In this document: positions 6,706 to 13,781 of the stretch, piece by piece
How the letters are laid out: each line of letters starts with the position of its first letter
How positions within the stretch are numbered: position 1 is the first letter of the stretch
NCBI GenBank assembly: GCA_965368815.1
Contig: CBDUOH010000056.1
Location: 1-13,781, forward strand
Origin: UBA5794 sp965368815
GTDB lineage: Bacteria; Actinomycetota; Acidimicrobiia; Spongiisociales; UBA5794
Direction: 5' to 3'
Length of the DNA: 13,781 nt
Program-made: the position numbers and the translations under genes
Notes under the pieces: generated by a model
The model's database searches: none
Told to the model about the DNA's origin: nothing
Seen by the model: only the letters and a program-made list of their open reading frames with translations

Positions 6706-7056
6706 ATGAAGCACATCATCCGAATCGCAGCCATGACCGGCGCCGTGTGGATCACATTCGCACTGCTCGACGGCCTCCACTGGAACAACGACTGGTTCTG
6801 GTTGTTCGTCATCGCGGTGGTCATCGCCGGCGTCAACACCCTGATCAAGCCGATTGCCAAGCTGTTGTCGTTACCGATACGGATCGCCACCCTCGGATTG
6901 TTCTCACTTGTGCTCAACGTCGCCCTGATGAGCGCCGTCATCTGGTTCGCAGACAGCATGGAGTGGGGTGTCACGTCCGACGGTTGGAACTGGACCGCCC
7001 TCGGCGGTGTCCTGCTCGCCGTTGCATCGTCGGTGGTCAATGCGGTAGCCGACTGA
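6706..7056 (+). CDS. DUF360 / phage holin 4_2-type small membrane protein
   Basis: A 116-residue protein with about four membrane helices (residues 5-22, 29-44, 59-84, 97-114). The signature VNTLIKPIAKLLSLPIRIATLGLFSLVLN is split across residues 43-71 and matches the N-t-lv-P-lk-LtLPl-iLTLGLF-l--N pattern of Pfam 04020. The name holin comes from distant phage relatives; chromosomal members are widespread membrane proteins with no proven lytic role, and no phage gene lies nearby. The ATG at 6706 fits the family length and the TAGGAT box. An in-frame ATG at 6679, with GGAG five bases upstream, would add nine residues. The stop is five bases before the next start, so the hydrolase is probably co-expressed. 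Confidence 0.82.
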   Translation: MKHIIRIAAMTGAVWITFALLDGLHWNNDWFWLFVIAVVIAGVNTLIKPIAKLLSLPIRIATLGLFSLVLNVALMSAVIWFADSMEWGVTSDGWNWTALGGVLLAVASSVVNAVAD

Positions 7057-7061
7057 CGTCG

Positions 7062-8828
7062 ATGGCGAAACGTTCAACAGTCGCCGTCGTCTCGGGGATC
7101 GTGACCGCAGGCCGGTTTGCCACCAAAGCGTACGAACCGAGCCTGATGCCTCGCAGCACCACGGACCAGGGTCTGGTGACGGGCGGGGCGCTCGTGGCAG
7201 GCTTCGTGGCGGGCGCAACGGCGTCCTTCGCTCTTGACCTTCTCCCGCGGGCGATCGCAAAGCCGCTCATCAAGTCTGCAGGGCTCGTCGTCACGGGTTC
7301 GCGCACCGCTTCGCTGCTCGGTCGTACAGCCGACACCATCGAACTCGTCGGTCCACAGCGAGCGGGATGGCTCGATCTGGGATCCGAGGTCCTGACAGCG
7401 CTGGCGTACTCGCGCGTCGTGCAATCCAAGGCTTCCGCAGTCACGAAGCTGTCGGCGACGGGCGCGCTCGGCGCTTCGTTGGTCGCCGACACGAATGCCA
7501 GCCTCACCCACCGCAACGACATACCGGACAGACGCTACGTCGCCACGAGTGCAGGCATCGGGGTTGGATCCGCACTCGGGCTCGGAGCAATGGTCGGGTT
7601 GATTCGTCTGGGTGGGAGGCTCGCGACGCTCGTGGCCAGGCGTCGGTCGACAAAAGCGGCGATGTTCGCCATCGGGTCCGCTGCCACGGCGGCGGGCCTC
7701 GGCACGGCAGCGAGTTCCTTTGTTGCACGGCGGGCGGACCGCATCGCCGCAGGGAACCGGGCGACTGAAATCGCCTACGGCAAGCCACCCGACTCGGTAA
7801 CCGTCTCGGGAGGACCGGCATCCGAGATACCGTTCTCGACGCTCGGTCTGCAGGGGCGACGCTTCGTCTCCTGTGCAACCCCGGCACGGACCATCGAACA
7901 CACGATGGGGCAACCGGCTGAGGCACAGCCTGTCCGTGTATATGTCGGCGTGGAATCGGCTGGCACCATTGAGGAGCGGGTCGACCTTGCAATAGCCGAA
8001 CTCGACCGCTTCGGTGCGTTTGACCTTCCCCGCATCGTGGCTGCCTGTCCTTCCGGTACGGGCTATGTGAACTACATCGCCATCGAGGCGGCCGAGCTGG
8101 TGAGTCTCGGGGCGTGCGCCACTGTTGCGGTCCAGTACGGATCGCTGCCCTCGGTCCTGTCGCTCAACAAGGTCGCCGTCGCAGCTGAGACGTATCAGCT
8201 GCTGATCGAACGTCTCCGTGCCGAGATCGATCTCCGAGGATCCGAGTGCGAGCTTCTGGCGTTCGGCGAGAGTCTGGGGGCTCTGGCGGGGCAAACGGGT
8301 GTCTACAACGCGACCCGGAGCACCGATGACGTTGTGGACCGATCGTTGTGGGTGGGGACGCCCATGGGCTCACCGTTGTTCGACGAGCTCACCGCCGACG
8401 GAGTACCGATCTTCGACTCCCCTGACGACCTTCGCAGCTACACCGCCGGTGCCCCCACCCCAACGGTGGTACTTCTCAGTCATGACAACGATCCCGTAAC
8501 GAAGTTCTCGATGGAGGATGCGTACCGGGCCCCGTACTGGCTCACGCTCGACGACCGAGGCAGGGGCACCAACCCACACCAGCGCTGGCTCCCGGGTATC
8601 ACCTTCTTCCAGGGGCTGATCGACACCAAGAACGCAGCGACGGTGGTCCCCGGGGAGTTCCTGTCCTCGGGTCACGACTACCGGGCGGACCTCGGCACGT
8701 TCGTGGCGGTCGCTTACGGGTTCGACTCCGTGACGCTCGAACAGATGGCGCGAGTCGAGGGGGAACTCCGGGCGTCCGAGATCGCTCGTTCCGAGGCCAT
8801 ATCGCTCGGCACGATCCACGACACCTGA
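7062..8828 (+). CDS. Membrane-associated alpha/beta hydrolase (Abhydrolase_9 family)
   Basis: A 588-residue protein. The first ~225 residues are Ala/Gly/Leu-rich with several candidate membrane helices (about 39-60, 104-120, 163-192, 199-222), as in the N-terminal domain paired with this family. The catalytic part follows: VRVYVGVESAGTIEERVDLAIAEL (split across 291-314), CPSGTGYVNYIAIEA (329-343), QYGSLPSVLSL (358-368), the nucleophile elbow FGESLGA with Ser404, LLSHDNDPVTKF with probable acid Asp477, and SSGHDYRADL with probable base His538. Natural substrates of these actinobacterial hydrolases are not established; an envelope lipid or ester is a guess from location. The ATG is five bases after the DUF360 stop and has no good ribosome site, which suggests reinitiation. 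It ends 15 bases before the convergent DUF5996 gene. Confidence 0.87.
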   Translation: MAKRSTVAVVSGIVTAGRFATKAYEPSLMPRSTTDQGLVTGGALVAGFVAGATASFALDLLPRAIAKPLIKSAGLVVTGSRTASLLGRTADTIELVGPQRAGWLDLGSEVLTALAYSRVVQSKASAVTKLSATGALGASLVADTNASLTHRNDIPDRRYVATSAGIGVGSALGLGAMVGLIRLGGRLATLVARRRSTKAAMFAIGSAATAAGLGTAASSFVARRADRIAAGNRATEIAYGKPPDSVTVSGGPASEIPFSTLGLQGRRFVSCATPARTIEHTMGQPAEAQPVRVYVGVESAGTIEERVDLAIAELDRFGAFDLPRIVAACPSGTGYVNYIAIEAAELVSLGACATVAVQYGSLPSVLSLNKVAVAAETYQLLIERLRAEIDLRGSECELLAFGESLGALAGQTGVYNATRSTDDVVDRSLWVGTPMGSPLFDELTADGVPIFDSPDDLRSYTAGAPTPTVVLLSHDNDPVTKFSMEDAYRAPYWLTLDDRGRGTNPHQRWLPGITFFQGLIDTKNAATVVPGEFLSSGHDYRADLGTFVAVAYGFDSVTLEQMARVEGELRASEIARSEAISLGTIHDT

Positions 8829-8843
8829 TCGGTCGATTCCGAT

Positions 8844-9665
8844 TCAGCCGGTCTGCTCGGGCCCCACAAGGGATGGCCGGGTGAGGTCGTGCACGAACCG
8901 CCCGAGCTCGACGATGACCGATCGACTGATCGGTCCAGTCCCGGAAACCTCGAGCTTTGCGCCGAACCAACCATCGGTGTTCCATGTGGCACCGTGAGGG
9001 AGGTCGATGGAGGCCCAGGCGGGGTCGAACGGCCACGGATTGGCATAGAAATAGGGCTCGCCTGCCGGATAGAAGCCGATGGCGATCTGGGCGTTCGGGC
9101 TTCCATCCTCGCCTTCGACCACCCTGGTGCTGAACCATTCGGTCGCCAGATCGAACCCGTGTGGCCAGATGTGCGGCCCTGTGACCTCACCGTCGATCCC
9201 CGCGTTGATCTCGTCGAACGCCGCAGCGACCCACGCTGTGTTGTCAAACCATGCTGTCGCATGACCGGTGTCGTATGACTGAGGGGAGTCATCGGCGTAC
9301 CTGGAGGCGTCAACGTCGAACTGCGATCCATGGCGATCGGCCAGGGCCACGATCTCGTTGCCGACCGACCGGGGCGACGGACCGTCCGAAAGCGTCAGGA
9401 TCCGTTGCTCCTCGCCGGCGGTCAGAGTGATCCGATCGCTGGCGACATCGAGGCTCGAAACGAGCTCGGCTCCGTCGTGGAGAGGAACGGCCTCGGTTGC
9501 GAACGCCACCACTCGGCCGTTCGCTCGCACTGGACGCAGTGAAACGTGGGTCCAGCGGTCGTCGTGCGGCGCCCCGACTCTCGGCAGTGCTGTGATGGCC
9601 TGGGCGTAGCGTTGGAGCGCCAGACGGGTTGGTTCCCACTCACGGGGAAGCGGAGGCATTGTCAT
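8844..9665 (-). CDS. DUF5996 family protein
   Basis: A 273-residue soluble protein. The start, PPLPREWEPTRLALQRYAQ, then a RWTHVSLRPV segment, matches the opening of DUF5996 proteins (P-LP---W--T---LH-W-Q-, then HW-HV-L). Aromatic-rich segments such as AFDEI, HIWPHGFDLATEWF and YFYANPWPFDP also fit this family. The function of DUF5996 is not known and no catalytic motif is clear. AAGGA lies nine to ten bases before the ATG at 9665; a second in-frame ATG at 9659 is possible. It is 57 bases downstream of the cupredoxin-like gene on the same strand, so it may be read through from the oxidase operon, though no product link is evident. Confidence 0.8.
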   Translation of the reverse strand: MTMPPLPREWEPTRLALQRYAQAITALPRVGAPHDDRWTHVSLRPVRANGRVVAFATEAVPLHDGAELVSSLDVASDRITLTAGEEQRILTLSDGPSPRSVGNEIVALADRHGSQFDVDASRYADDSPQSYDTGHATAWFDNTAWVAAAFDEINAGIDGEVTGPHIWPHGFDLATEWFSTRVVEGEDGSPNAQIAIGFYPAGEPYFYANPWPFDPAWASIDLPHGATWNTDGWFGAKLEVSGTGPISRSVIVELGRFVHDLTRPSLVGPEQTG

Positions 9666-9722
9666 CGGTCAGATCCTTCGGAATCGCGTTCGGCTCTGTG
9701 GCTGGAACCGCTTGCGAGTGGA

Positions 9723-10325
9723 TCAGATTCCCAGGGATCCACTCGGTGTCGGCTCGCGGTCATCCGTCGGCGATCCATCCGGATGGTCATCCCGGCGGTA
9801 CGGGTCGCCGGTGGCACCGCCCATGGCACGTGAGACGTTGATACCGATCCACAGGACCAACCCGACGGAGAAGCCGAATCCGAACGTCGGCGCGGCGATC
9901 AGTTTGAAGTCGAAGTCACGCGGCTCGATGTTGAGCGTGATGGCACCGTTGGGGTGCAGAGAACAGACGAAGAATCCGCCGTATGCGGGTTGCAGCTCGA
10001 AGCGCCTGATCGTATTGGGCGGCACCGTCCAAGAGCCCAGCACATGGGTCACATCGTCCTGGTTGTCGAGCACGAGCGTGTCATCGGCGAGGAACGCCCA
10101 TGTCGATGGGATCTCGAGAGGGTTCTCCCCCTGTTCGATCTTCTCGTACGCACCGTCGGGAATGACGATCGTGTGAACGGTGGGCTCGCGCGAACCGGCG
10201 GTGTACATGAGCAACGCGATGGTCGAAAGGGTTCCGACAAGGATCGTTGATCCGACGATGAGAACGACGGCTTCGATGATCTTCCGGCGCCGTGAGATGG
10301 GTTTCTTCTCGGCGGTCTGTTCCAT
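9723..10325 (-). CDS. Membrane-anchored cupredoxin-like protein
   Basis: A 200-residue protein: a basic N-terminus, membrane helix (residues 17-40), outer domain (45-140), second membrane helix (about 147-166) and a charged Pro/Asp-rich tail. The outer domain reads like a cupredoxin: DDTLVLDNQDDVTHVLGSW, a PPNTIRRFEL segment, then FFVCSLHPNG. His94, Cys121 and His124 fall where blue-copper proteins have their three equatorial ligands, and CSLHPNGAI resembles the CSPH loop of plastocyanin. The axial Met is absent; Ala128 or Ile129 lies nearby. Copper binding is inference. The ATG directly follows the ctaE TAG with no gap and no ribosome site, so translation must be coupled to ctaE. It could carry electrons to the oxidase, help load copper, or be structural. 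An ordinary accessory subunit without metal is the alternative. Confidence 0.7.
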   Translation of the reverse strand: MEQTAEKKPISRRRKIIEAVVLIVGSTILVGTLSTIALLMYTAGSREPTVHTIVIPDGAYEKIEQGENPLEIPSTWAFLADDTLVLDNQDDVTHVLGSWTVPPNTIRRFELQPAYGGFFVCSLHPNGAITLNIEPRDFDFKLIAAPTFGFGFSVGLVLWIGINVSRAMGGATGDPYRRDDHPDGSPTDDREPTPSGSLGI

Positions 10326-10946
10326 CTAGAAAAGATACAGCGTCGGGTAGATGATGACCCACGCAAGGTCGACGAAGTGCCAGTACTTCACGACACCCTC
10401 GACCGCCCAGAAGTCGTTGGAGCCGTAGTGGCCCCGCATCCCGAGCCCGAGCACGATGAACAAGCCGATCAGACCCGTGATCACGTGGAAGGCGTGGAGA
10501 CCGATGAGCATGAAGTACGACGTACCGAATGGGGTTTCCGGCGGGTAATGCAGGGTCGCTTCGTGGAGCTCGATGACCACGCCACCCATGAAGATGAGAC
10601 CCATGATGATCGTGGCGACGGTGAAGATGACGAAGTTGCGTCGGTGGTTGTATTTGATCGATGTCTCGGCGAGATACGCGCTGATCGAGGAAACCAGCAG
10701 GATGATCGTCAGCAGGAGCGCCAACGCCTGATTCAGGTCCTCTGGCTGGCTCGTCCCGGTGCTGAAGTACCGCGCCGAAAGGAACGCGCCGAACAGGAAA
10801 CACTCAGAGAGGATGAACAGCCATAGACCGATGCGATTGGCTCTCGGCTGGAACGACGTATCAGGATGCCATTCGTGGTGTTCCTCGTCGTGCTCGAGTG
10901 TGTCGTTGTGCTCGACGGCGGTGTCAGGTGCTACATCAGTTGTCAT
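10326..10946 (-). CDS. ctaE: Cytochrome c oxidase subunit III
   Basis: A 206-residue, five-helix subunit III, the short form that lacks the first two helices of the mitochondrial type. Hallmarks: LWLFILSECFLFGAFLSARY (residues 41-60), the LLVSSISAY helix, HEATLHYPPETPFGTSYF, GLHAFHVITGLIGL and the closing YWHFVDLAWVIIYPTLYL. It stabilises the catalytic core of the oxidase in the membrane. The N-terminal tail is unusually acidic and His-rich, with His13, 19, 23, 24 and 27. The ATG shares one base with the ctaF stop, and its own TAG is followed at once by the ATG of the cupredoxin-like gene. A GGGGA ten bases upstream is a modest ribosome site. Confidence 0.95.
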   Translation of the reverse strand: MTTDVAPDTAVEHNDTLEHDEEHHEWHPDTSFQPRANRIGLWLFILSECFLFGAFLSARYFSTGTSQPEDLNQALALLLTIILLVSSISAYLAETSIKYNHRRNFVIFTVATIIMGLIFMGGVVIELHEATLHYPPETPFGTSYFMLIGLHAFHVITGLIGLFIVLGLGMRGHYGSNDFWAVEGVVKYWHFVDLAWVIIYPTLYLF

Positions 10947-11176
10947 CAGTGATGGTCCCCAGAGTCGAAGACGGCACGAACATGCATGAACGAGTCAAGG
11001 ATGATCCAACCCTTGAGGAAGACGAACGGGAGCAGCGGCCACAACGGGTTGTGGATCTCGACGGCAATGAAATACTCGATCACCGTCAGCACCGCGAGGA
11101 ACATCGCGGCAGTGACGCCTTTGCGGGTCGCCTTCTTGAGGGCGGACCGATCGATGGCGACCTGCTCGGTCGTCAT
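10946..11176 (-). CDS. ctaF: Cytochrome c oxidase subunit IV (COX4_pro type)
   Basis: A 76-residue membrane protein with two helices (about 23-40 and 46-66). The second, PLLPFVFLKGWIILDSFMHV, has the K----v---FMHL pattern of prokaryotic subunit IV (Pfam 03626). It is shorter than the usual ~100 residues, and the third helix of many relatives is missing. Subunit IV is an accessory protein that supports assembly or stability of the oxidase. The ATG overlaps the ctaD stop by four bases (ATGA), and a full AGGAGG lies seven bases upstream inside the end of ctaD. Here the gene sits between subunits I and III, whereas in Bacillus it follows subunit III. Confidence 0.88.
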   Translation of the reverse strand: MTTEQVAIDRSALKKATRKGVTAAMFLAVLTVIEYFIAVEIHNPLWPLLPFVFLKGWIILDSFMHVRAVFDSGDHH

Positions 11177-13005
11177 GCCGGCACCTCCTCGGAGGCGTGG
11201 TCGTGCGAGGACGCACCTGGCTCATCGAACACGACGTGGGGACCGGCGTTCGAGCCGTAGTCATACGGGTGTGAGATCACGCGTGGCTGACTCGTGAAGT
11301 TGTGTTGCGGCGGTGGTGATGGGATCTGCCACTCGATGGAACGAGCGTTCCAGGGGTTCGGACCGACCTTTGGCCCACGGACCGCCGAGTAGATCAGGTT
11401 CCCTGCGAACAGGAGGAAGCTGGTTCCCAGGATCAGCGCCGATACAGAAGCGAAGCGGTTCGCCCCCTCGAAGGCCTCGGGGTAGTCGCCGATTCGACGG
11501 TTCATACCGTTGATACCGAGCCAGAACAACGGGATGAACGTGGTGTTGAACGCGACGGTGACCCATATCGCGAAGAGTTTGCCCATCCGCTCGTTGTACA
11601 TCCGCCCCGTGATCTTCGGGAACCAGTAGTACATGGCCGCAAGGAGTCCGAAGATCGCACCACCAACGATCGTGTAGTGGAAGTGGGCGACGACGTAATA
11701 GGTGTCATGGAGATGGATGTCGGTCGCGACGTCGGCGAGGAAAATACCCGTCACACCGCCGATCAGGAAGTTGAACAGCCAGCCGAACGTGAGCAGGAGT
11801 GGCGTGCGAAACCAGAGTTGACCCTGCCAGAGGGTGCCGATCATCGCAAGGAAGATGACACCGGTCGGGATCGAGATCGCCTCGGTGAGAATCATGAACG
11901 GGCCGTGCAAGAAGTCGGCCATACCCGACGTGAACATGTGGTGTGCCCACACGACGACGGACAACCCGACGATGGAAAGCATCGAAACGACGGCGGCGCG
12001 GTACGCAAACAGGGGCTTGCGCGCGAAGGTCGTCACGACTTCGAGTACCACGCCCATCCCCGGCAGCACCATGATGTAGACCGCGGGGTGCGAGTAGAAC
12101 CAGAAGATGTGTTCATACAGCAATGCGGTACCGACGTCGGGGGCGAAGAAGCTCGTACCCACCACCCGGTCCATCGTGACGAGCACGAGTGCACCTGCGA
12201 AGAACTGTGTCACTGCGAAGCTGAGAAGCGACGTGGCGAATCCGGCCCACGTGAAGATCGGGAGGCGACCCCACGTCATTCCGGGCGCGCGCATCGTGAT
12301 CACGGTCACGAGGATGTTGATGCCACCCATGATCGACGACAGACCAAAGACAATGATGGCGAGGTTGAACAGGATCTGACCCGAATCGTTCGTCACCGAT
12401 AGCGGTGCGTACGAGGTCCATCCTGCGTTGAAGGCTCCGAGGAATGGGGACGTGAGCAAGCCGACAGCGACGAATGGCACGAGCCAGAACGCCAGAGCGT
12501 TCAACCGGGGGAACGCCATGTCGGCGGCGCCGATCTGGATCGGGATGACATAGTTCCCGAATGCCCCGATGACGCCTGCAACCGCGACGGCGACCATCAG
12601 GATGCCGTGCATCGACACGACCTTGTTGAAGTCCTCGAGGTCGAGGATGCCCGACCCTGCCGATGCGAGTTCGATCCGCATCAACATCGCCGAGATGCCA
12701 CCTACCAGGAGAACCGTGACCAGCGTGACGCCGTACTGGATCCCGATGACCTTGTGGTCGATCGAGAACTCGAAGTAGCGGGTCCAGCCCTTCTCCGGTG
12801 ACGTGGTCGGCTTCTTGCCGATCCACTGTCGGCCGAACGCCTCAAAGGATCCCACACCGCCGAGCCATCCGATGAGGCCGAGGATGAATCCGAAGATGAC
12901 CGCGACCTCGTCCGTCGGGCTCCCGCCTCGGACCGCAACGGTCAGCCAGATCCCGGCGATGTAGCCGAGAACACCAAGCAGCACTCCGCGCAGCACGTAC
13001 TTCAT
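11173..13005 (-). CDS. ctaD: Cytochrome c oxidase subunit I, type A2-like, lacking the K-channel lysine
   Basis: A 610-residue heme-copper oxidase core subunit, which reduces oxygen to water and pumps protons. Ligands seen: low-spin heme His133 and His443, CuB His306, His355 and His356, heme a3 His441, and the Tyr310 that cross-links to His306. His433-Asp434 fit the Mg site. D-channel residues Asn151, Asp162 and Asn169 are present. The YSHPAVY motif (304-310) lacks the Glu of type A1 enzymes and matches type A2. In IPTGVIFL, Ile384 stands where A-type enzymes have the K-channel Lys (IPTGIK); Thr381 is kept. About 75 residues precede the usual FSIDHKVIGIQY start and add two membrane helices (5-25, 34-52). 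No subunit III or cytochrome c domain is fused. It starts three bases after ctaC and overlaps ctaF by four bases. Confidence 0.97.
   Translation of the reverse strand: MKYVLRGVLLGVLGYIAGIWLTVAVRGGSPTDEVAVIFGFILGLIGWLGGVGSFEAFGRQWIGKKPTTSPEKGWTRYFEFSIDHKVIGIQYGVTLVTVLLVGGISAMLMRIELASAGSGILDLEDFNKVVSMHGILMVAVAVAGVIGAFGNYVIPIQIGAADMAFPRLNALAFWLVPFVAVGLLTSPFLGAFNAGWTSYAPLSVTNDSGQILFNLAIIVFGLSSIMGGINILVTVITMRAPGMTWGRLPIFTWAGFATSLLSFAVTQFFAGALVLVTMDRVVGTSFFAPDVGTALLYEHIFWFYSHPAVYIMVLPGMGVVLEVVTTFARKPLFAYRAAVVSMLSIVGLSVVVWAHHMFTSGMADFLHGPFMILTEAISIPTGVIFLAMIGTLWQGQLWFRTPLLLTFGWLFNFLIGGVTGIFLADVATDIHLHDTYYVVAHFHYTIVGGAIFGLLAAMYYWFPKITGRMYNERMGKLFAIWVTVAFNTTFIPLFWLGINGMNRRIGDYPEAFEGANRFASVSALILGTSFLLFAGNLIYSAVRGPKVGPNPWNARSIEWQIPSPPPQHNFTSQPRVISHPYDYGSNAGPHVVFDEPGASSHDHASEEVPA
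11184..11189 (-). promoter_or_regulatory. Ribosome binding site of ctaF inside ctaD
   Basis: AGGAGG on the minus strand, seven bases before the ctaF ATG at 11176. It lies in the codons for the last residues of ctaD and should give ctaF strong independent initiation in addition to coupling through the ATGA overlap. Confidence 0.7.
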
Positions 13006-13008
13006 TGA

Positions 13009-13776
13009 CTATCCATCCTCAGAGCTTGTGTCGTTCGATTCGCCACCCGAACCCCCGGCGGCGAGCTCAGTGATGTACGCGTTCCATTCCGCGTCCTCAA
13101 CGACGCGGACCGGGAGCATCATCTGGGCGTGACCGGCGCCACAGAGCTCAGCACATTGGATCCGGAGGTTGACATCGTCCTCCATCGAACCTTCGTGGGT
13201 TGCGGTGATGTAGATCTGTGTGGTGAGTCCAGGCACGGCATCGATCTTGGTACGGAACGCCGGAATCCAGAAGGAATGCAGCACATCGTTGCTGTGCACG
13301 TCATACCGAACACGCTTGTCGAGCGGAACGACAAGTTCGTCAAGGGCGACAGCACCATTCGGGTACTCGACTTCCCAGAAGAATTGGTTGCCGGTGAGCG
13401 TCACGACGTAGTCGGACACCGGTTCGCCACGGACCGCGGCGAGCCCGACGAACCCTGGGTTGATGAGGATGCCGACGGCGAGGGCAACCGTGACCACGAG
13501 CCAAGCACCGATGAGACCCTTGGTGCCACGTTGCGGCGGACCATCCTCACGATCTGCGCCACTTGATCGCCACCCGAAAACACCCCAGATCATGATGGCG
13601 AAGACGAGCGCCATGACCGGCACGGCGAGCACCTCGAGGAGTTCGTAAGCCTCATCGATGACCTCGGCCTCGTGCGAATACTGAGCCGGAAGCACAGTCG
13701 TATTCATGACGAGGATCAGCCCAAGCCCGGTCAAGACCAACCAGATGACGAAGACTGGTATCCAAGATTTACGCAC
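13009..13776 (-). CDS. ctaC: Cytochrome c oxidase subunit II (CuA)
   Basis: A 255-residue subunit II, which takes electrons from cytochrome c into the CuA centre. CuA ligands are all visible: His167 in VLHSFWIPAF, then CAELCGAGHAQM with Cys208, Glu210, Cys212, His216 and Met219. The electron-entry region GNQFFWEVEYP has Trp134. Three hydrophobic segments occur (7-27, 48-68, 88-107); the first is a signal peptide or an added anchor, without a lipobox cysteine, and the other two are the usual subunit II hairpin. There is no C-terminal cytochrome c domain, so this is not a caa3 type. The start given is a GTG five bases from the window edge; the frame stays open to the edge, so a start outside the window is possible. 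It is the first visible gene of the oxidase operon. Confidence 0.95.
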   Translation of the reverse strand: MRKSWIPVFVIWLVLTGLGLILVMNTTVLPAQYSHEAEVIDEAYELLEVLAVPVMALVFAIMIWGVFGWRSSGADREDGPPQRGTKGLIGAWLVVTVALAVGILINPGFVGLAAVRGEPVSDYVVTLTGNQFFWEVEYPNGAVALDELVVPLDKRVRYDVHSNDVLHSFWIPAFRTKIDAVPGLTTQIYITATHEGSMEDDVNLRIQCAELCGAGHAQMMLPVRVVEDAEWNAYITELAAGGSGGESNDTSSEDG

Positions 13777-13781
13777 GAATC

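Noticed and set aside
6706..7056. Prophage remnant suggested by the holin-like protein
   Set aside because: Chromosomal DUF360 members are common, and no endolysin, integrase, portal or tail gene is near.
7074..8294. A 406-codon open frame on the minus strand
   Set aside because: It is opposite the membrane hydrolase, whose catalytic motifs are clear; the antisense product shows no recognisable family.
9672..9685. Small hairpin with a four-base loop around the AAGGA site of the DUF5996 gene
   Set aside because: The stem is only five pairs including one G-U, too weak to call a regulatory structure or terminator.
11677..12402. A 241-codon open frame on the plus strand
   Set aside because: Antisense to ctaD; highly charged product typical of a shadow of a membrane-protein gene.
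13009..13776. caa3-type oxidase with cytochrome c fused to subunit II
   Set aside because: The protein ends about 35 residues after the CuA motif and has no CxxCH heme site.

Overview
The window reads as chromosomal DNA of a high-GC Gram-positive bacterium. The mix of families (LytR-CpsA-Psr, DUF5996, the Abhydrolase_9 family of membrane hydrolases, DUF454, a separate short cytochrome oxidase subunit III) and the GC-rich codons suggest an actinobacterium, plausibly of the class Acidimicrobiia. That placement is inference from family content; no marker gene is present. I see no tRNA, rRNA, CRISPR, insertion sequence or prophage. Genes are densely packed, with many one- to four-base overlaps.

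Layout. (1) 1-1297: a DUF4386 membrane protein running off the left edge on the minus strand, divergent from a DUF454 (YbaN-like) membrane protein. (2) 1294-4618, minus strand, one probable transcript read right to left: a fused polysaccharide flippase and sugar-phosphate transferase, a CoA-binding Rossmann protein, an unrecognised protein carrying a ParB-type ParA-contact peptide, and a small double zinc ribbon. (3) 4800-6275, plus strand and divergent from group 2: an LCP wall-polymer ligase with an unusual multi-pass membrane N-terminus. (4) 6294-8828: a small hypothetical gene on the minus strand, then a DUF360/holin-4_2-type membrane protein and a membrane alpha/beta hydrolase on the plus strand. 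(5) 8844-13781, minus strand: cytochrome c oxidase genes ctaC-ctaD-ctaF-ctaE, then a membrane-anchored cupredoxin-like protein abutting ctaE, then a DUF5996 gene.

How they fit together. Groups 2 and 3 hold the start (polyprenyl-phosphate priming), the middle (flipping) and the end (attachment to peptidoglycan) of a cell-envelope glycopolymer pathway, in two divergent genes. Group 5 is an aerobic terminal oxidase whose subunit I has the YSHP signature of type A2 heme-copper oxidases and, by a gap-free alignment made from memory, an isoleucine where the K-channel lysine is expected. The cupredoxin-like gene at its end may be a copper or electron-transfer partner.

Most worth a second look: the oxidase without the K-channel lysine, the cupredoxin-like gene attached to its operon, the flippase-transferase fusion facing the LCP gene, and the ParB-like peptide in a protein that is not ParB. 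I cannot show that any of these is new to science without database searches.
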